Origin: Deltaproteobacteria bacterium | GTDB lineage: Bacteria > Desulfobacterota > DSM-4660 > Desulfatiglandales > B25-G16 | Assembly: GCA_003646935.1 (NCBI GenBank) | Contig: QMLW01000065.1 | Span: forward strand, 1 to 8,193 | Length of the DNA stretch: 8,193 bases | Reading direction: 5' to 3' | Shown here: one piece after another, positions 5,754 through 8,193 of the stretch | Position numbering within the stretch: position 1 is the first letter of the stretch | How the letters are laid out: every line of letters begins with the position of its first letter | Program-made: the position numbers and the translations under genes | The notes under the pieces: model-generated | Databases searched by the model: none | What the model was told of the DNA's origin: nothing | What the model saw: only the letters and a program-made list of their open reading frames with translations

Positions 5754-6791
5754 ATGACGACCATGGAGGAGAGGATCACAGATCCCAAGCCCAAGGTTGA
5801 TGACGGGTCTCTGGAGGCCAGTCTCAGGCCATCGAGGTTAGATGACTTTATTGGGCAAGAGGATATCAAGAGAAACCTCAGGATCTTCATCGATGCCGCG
5901 AAGGGACGCTCAGAGGCCTTAGACCACGTCCTGTTTCACGGGAGCCCTGGCCTTGGAAAGACGACCCTCGCCCATATAATCGCAAATGAGCTGGGTGTCC
6001 ATGTAAAAACGACCTCGGGGCCTGTGCTGGAGCGTGCCGGTGATCTAGCGGCCATCCTCACCTCTCTGGAGCCCAAGGACGTCCTGTTTATCGATGAAAT
6101 ACACCGGCTGAACCACGTGGTAGAGGAAATACTCTACCCCGCACTGGAGGACTTCAAACTCGATATCATCATTGGGCAAGGTCCATCAGCAAAGACCGTC
6201 AGGCTCTCCGTTCCCCCCTTCACCTTAATCGGCGCCACCACGAGAACGGGCCTGCTCACTCCTCCCCTGCGAGACAGGTTTGGGGTTATTCTACGCCTGG
6301 ATTTCTATAAGCCCGAGGAACTCAAGGAAATCGTGTGCCGCTCGGCACTGTACCTCCGCACCGAGCTCGATAGAGAGGGTGCGCTCGAGATTGCAAAGAG
6401 ATCCAGGGGGACCCCAAGGGTCGCAAACAGGTTGCTCAAGAGGGTGAGGGATTATGCCCAGATCGAGGCCCAAGGGGTCATCACGCGTTCCGTTGCGGCG
6501 AAGGCACTGAATATACTCGAGGTTGACGATAAGGGACTTGACAAGATGGATCGACAGATCATGCTCACGATTATCGAGAAGTTCGAAGGTGGCCCTATCG
6601 GGGTAGATTCGCTATCAGCTGCCCTGTGCGAGGAAAAGGACACCCTGGAGGAGGTATACGAGCCATTTCTAATACAGAGTGGGTACATAAACCGTACGCC
6701 AAAGGGAAGGGTGGCCACTAAGCTTGCTTACCGGCATTTCGGCCTTACGGGTAAGGATAAAGACCAACGAAAACAAAAACGACTATTTTAA
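5754..6791 (+). CDS. ruvB: Holliday junction branch migration ATPase RuvB
   Basis: RuvB is the AAA+ hexameric motor that pumps DNA through the RuvA-bound junction. The 345-aa length is typical. After a variable N-terminal segment comes the family signature [19 protein letters not shown] (24-42). The Walker A motif is [10 protein letters not shown] (62-71), with serine where most RuvB proteins have the first proline of GPPGLGKT. Walker B is LFIDEIH (111-117). The RuvA-binding beta-hairpin region lies around 140-155, sensor 1 is ATTR (161-164), PLRDRFG (171-177) carries the arginine finger, and sensor 2 is [18 protein letters not shown] (218-235). The C-terminal winged helix (about 265-335) includes [13 protein letters not shown] and [13 protein letters not shown] basic tail ends the protein. 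AGGTG lies immediately before the ATG at 5754; a second in-frame ATG at 5763 is an alternative start. A 280-bp spacer separates it from ruvA, so it may have its own promoter. Confidence 0.97.
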   Translation: MTTMEERITDPKPKVDDGSLEASLRPSRLDDFIGQEDIKRNLRIFIDAAKGRSEALDHVLFHGSPGLGKTTLAHIIANELGVHVKTTSGPVLERAGDLAAILTSLEPKDVLFIDEIHRLNHVVEEILYPALEDFKLDIIIGQGPSAKTVRLSVPPFTLIGATTRTGLLTPPLRDRFGVILRLDFYKPEELKEIVCRSALYLRTELDREGALEIAKRSRGTPRVANRLLKRVRDYAQIEAQGVITRSVAAKALNILEVDDKGLDKMDRQIMLTIIEKFEGGPIGVDSLSAALCEEKDTLEEVYEPFLIQSGYINRTPKGRVATKLAYRHFGLTGKDKDQRKQKRLF

Positions 6792-6916
6792 TCCCTCGCC
6801 GCTCTCACTGCTTCTCCCCCTTTTCACGCTCCAAACGAACAGCGAATGCAGCTCGCTCATCAACAGAGCTATTGTGTCTGAACGGATATTCCCAAGAGAA
6901 GCAACACTATTATATA

Positions 6917-6945
6917 TTGACTTTTCCTCACGGCTTTTTTACAAC
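6917..6945 (+). promoter_or_regulatory. Candidate sigma70-type promoter for trkA
   Basis: TTGACT (6917-6922, 5 of 6 to the -35 consensus) is followed after exactly 17 bp by TACAAC (6940-6945, 4 of 6 to the -10). An AT-rich ACTATTATATA segment lies just upstream, as in UP elements. Transcription would begin near 6952, giving a leader of about 60 nt. If real, trkA is transcribed independently of the ruv genes. Confidence 0.4.
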
Positions 6946-6996
6946 TCACCGTAGGCCTTCTGGGTTAAATCGGGAGAGGGCGTCAAGGTTTTTTGG

Positions 6997-7003
6997 AAGA
7001 GGT
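6997..7003 (+). promoter_or_regulatory. Shine-Dalgarno of trkA
   Basis: AAGAGGT ends 8 nt before the ATG at 7012. It supports that start, which also places the dinucleotide-binding motif at residues 7-12 as usual for TrkA. Confidence 0.6.
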
Positions 7004-7011
7004 AGAGTTAG

Positions 7012-8193
7012 ATGAAGATTATCATCATCGGCGCTGGAGACGTGGGATTTAATATAGCGCAGAGGCTCTCTGAGGAAAATCACGATGTAGTGGTAATCGA
7101 AAAGGATCCGGTGAAGATACGGTCTGTTCAAAATGCCATCGATGTGCAGGCAATTGAGGGCTCCGGCACCAATCCATCGATCTTACGGGAGGCCGACATT
7201 AAGGAGAGCGACATCATCGTTGCAGCCACAGACAACGATGAGGCGAATCTGATCTCCTGTTTCTACGCCCAGCACCTTACCGATTTTATCACCAAGATAG
7301 TCCGCGTGAAAAACCCTGATTACATAACGCACAAGGAGATCTTCAGCCATGATTTCCTCAACATCGATCTTATCATCAATCCCCAGTCCGAGATGGTTGC
7401 ATCGATGCTCAAGCTCACCGAGATTCCCGTTGCCTCCGAGGTTATCGATTTCGTCGATGGGAGGGTAAAACTTATCGGACTCACCATAAAGGAGGATTCC
7501 CCGCTCGTAGGACGAAGGCTCTTCTCTTTTAATGAGTATGAACACTCGATACTCGTGGGCATTATTATAAGGGGCGAGAAGGTCATTGTGCCGAAAGGCG
7601 ATGATGTGATTCATGCAAACGACCTGATATACCTGGTCACTCGAAGAGAGGATATCCCGAACATCTTTCAGATCATGAACCTCAGGAAAGAGGGATTGAG
7701 CCGGGTGATGATCGTTGGCGGCGGTGAAACTGGTCTGGCCCTTGCCCAATCGCTCGATACCACCACTATCAATACCAAGATAATCGAAAAGGACGGCCAG
7801 CGATGCCTTGAGCTGGCGGAGAGGCTCGAAAAGGTGGTGGTGCTGAACGGCGATGGGACGGATCGGGACTTTCTCATCGAGGAGAACGTGGCCGACGTTG
7901 ATATCATGGTGGTGCTCACTGGAGATGAGGAAAACAACGTGCTTATCTCCCTGTTGGGCAAGGCGCTCGGGGCAAAGAAAACGGTCACCAAGATAGGAAA
8001 ATTGAGCTATATCCCGCTTATCTCCACGATCGGTATCGATACGGTGGTGAGCCCGCGACTCTCAGCGATTAGGGCAATATTGCAGTTCATCAGGAAGGGA
8101 AAGGTGGTGAGAGTGGCGCCACTCAAGGGAGAAGGTGCGGAAGTGATCGAGTTCGAGGCCCTGGAGACATCCGACATCGTCAATACCCCATTA
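7012..8193 (+). CDS. trkA: Trk potassium uptake system NAD-binding subunit TrkA (3' end beyond the window)
   Basis: TrkA is the cytoplasmic ring subunit that binds NAD(H) and nucleotides and gates the TrkH/TrkG potassium channel. The frame is open to the window edge, giving 394 residues; full-length TrkA proteins are about 450, so roughly 60 C-terminal residues are probably missing. Two RCK repeats are visible. The first TrkA_N domain (1 to about 120) has MKIIIIGAGDVG with GxGxxG at 7-12 and the ribose-binding acid Glu30 (VVVIEKD). The first TrkA_C domain (about 140-212) includes LIGLTIKEDSPLVGRRL and NDLIYLVT. The second TrkA_N (about 230-350) has RVMIVGGGETGLALA with GxGxxG at 236-241 and Glu259. 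The second TrkA_C begins near 365 and is cut off. The protein is the two-repeat TrkA type rather than the single-repeat KtrA type. A trkH channel gene would be the expected next neighbour but lies outside. Confidence 0.95.
   Translation, partial: MKIIIIGAGDVGFNIAQRLSEENHDVVVIEKDPVKIRSVQNAIDVQAIEGSGTNPSILREADIKESDIIVAATDNDEANLISCFYAQHLTDFITKIVRVKNPDYITHKEIFSHDFLNIDLIINPQSEMVASMLKLTEIPVASEVIDFVDGRVKLIGLTIKEDSPLVGRRLFSFNEYEHSILVGIIIRGEKVIVPKGDDVIHANDLIYLVTRREDIPNIFQIMNLRKEGLSRVMIVGGGETGLALAQSLDTTTINTKIIEKDGQRCLELAERLEKVVVLNGDGTDRDFLIEENVADVDIMVVLTGDEENNVLISLLGKALGAKKTVTKIGKLSYIPLISTIGIDTVVSPRLSAIRAILQFIRKGKVVRVAPLKGEGAEVIEFEALETSDIVNTPL

Larger units (their letters stand above)
6792..7011. other. 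Intergenic region between ruvB and trkA
   Basis: No gene is seen in this stretch. A weak AGCGA/TCGCT inverted repeat (6841-6845 and 6853-6857) lies downstream of ruvB but lacks a following T-run, so it is not a convincing terminator. The right half contains the candidate trkA promoter and ribosome site. Confidence 0.5.

Noticed and set aside
6841..6857. AGCGA/TCGCT hairpin after ruvB considered as a terminator.
   Set aside because: It has a five-base stem, a seven-base loop and no following T-run, so termination is not supported.
7183..7749. 188-codon minus-strand open frame inside trkA.
   Set aside because: It lies wholly antisense to a clear TrkA coding sequence with both nucleotide-binding motifs. 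The frame is a by-product of the sense codon usage.

Overview
The window reads as chromosomal DNA from a Gram-negative bacterium. It carries two genes of the Kdo/lipopolysaccharide inner-core pathway (waaA and kdsD), next to the classic yebC-ruvC-ruvA-ruvB order and the start of a trkA gene. This gene order, the style of the WaaA C-terminal half, and the mixed codon usage (frequent AGG arginine and ATA isoleucine codons at moderate GC) suggest a deltaproteobacterial (Desulfobacterota-like) lineage. That placement is an inference; no rRNA or other phylogenetic marker is present.

Left part (1-3340, minus strand): a compact three-gene unit transcribed right to left. It runs from waaA (Kdo transferase) through kdsD (arabinose-5-phosphate isomerase) to a dihydrodipicolinate synthase/N-acetylneuraminate lyase superfamily gene that overlaps the end of kdsD by 8 bp. 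The last protein keeps the overall family pattern but appears to have lost the signature catalytic residues, including the Schiff-base lysine. It is the most interesting item in the window. Bases 1-76 hold no recognisable gene.

Middle (3341-3638): a divergent intergenic region of about 280-300 bp. It contains candidate promoters for both directions and several short inverted repeats.

Right part (3639-8193, plus strand): yebC (translation/regulatory factor), then ruvC (Holliday junction resolvase, sharing one base with yebC) and ruvA (12 bp later). After a 280-bp AT-rich spacer with a degenerate inverted repeat comes ruvB. RuvA and RuvB form the branch-migration motor and RuvC cuts the junction, so the full RuvABC resolvasome is encoded here. 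After a 220-bp gap with a plausible sigma70-type promoter comes trkA, the NAD-binding regulatory subunit of a Trk potassium uptake system, which runs off the right edge.

I see no tRNA, rRNA, CRISPR array, insertion sequence or phage gene. Most of the window is ordinary housekeeping DNA. The points deserving a second look are the apparent pseudoenzyme in the Kdo operon and the repeat element that separates ruvA from ruvB.
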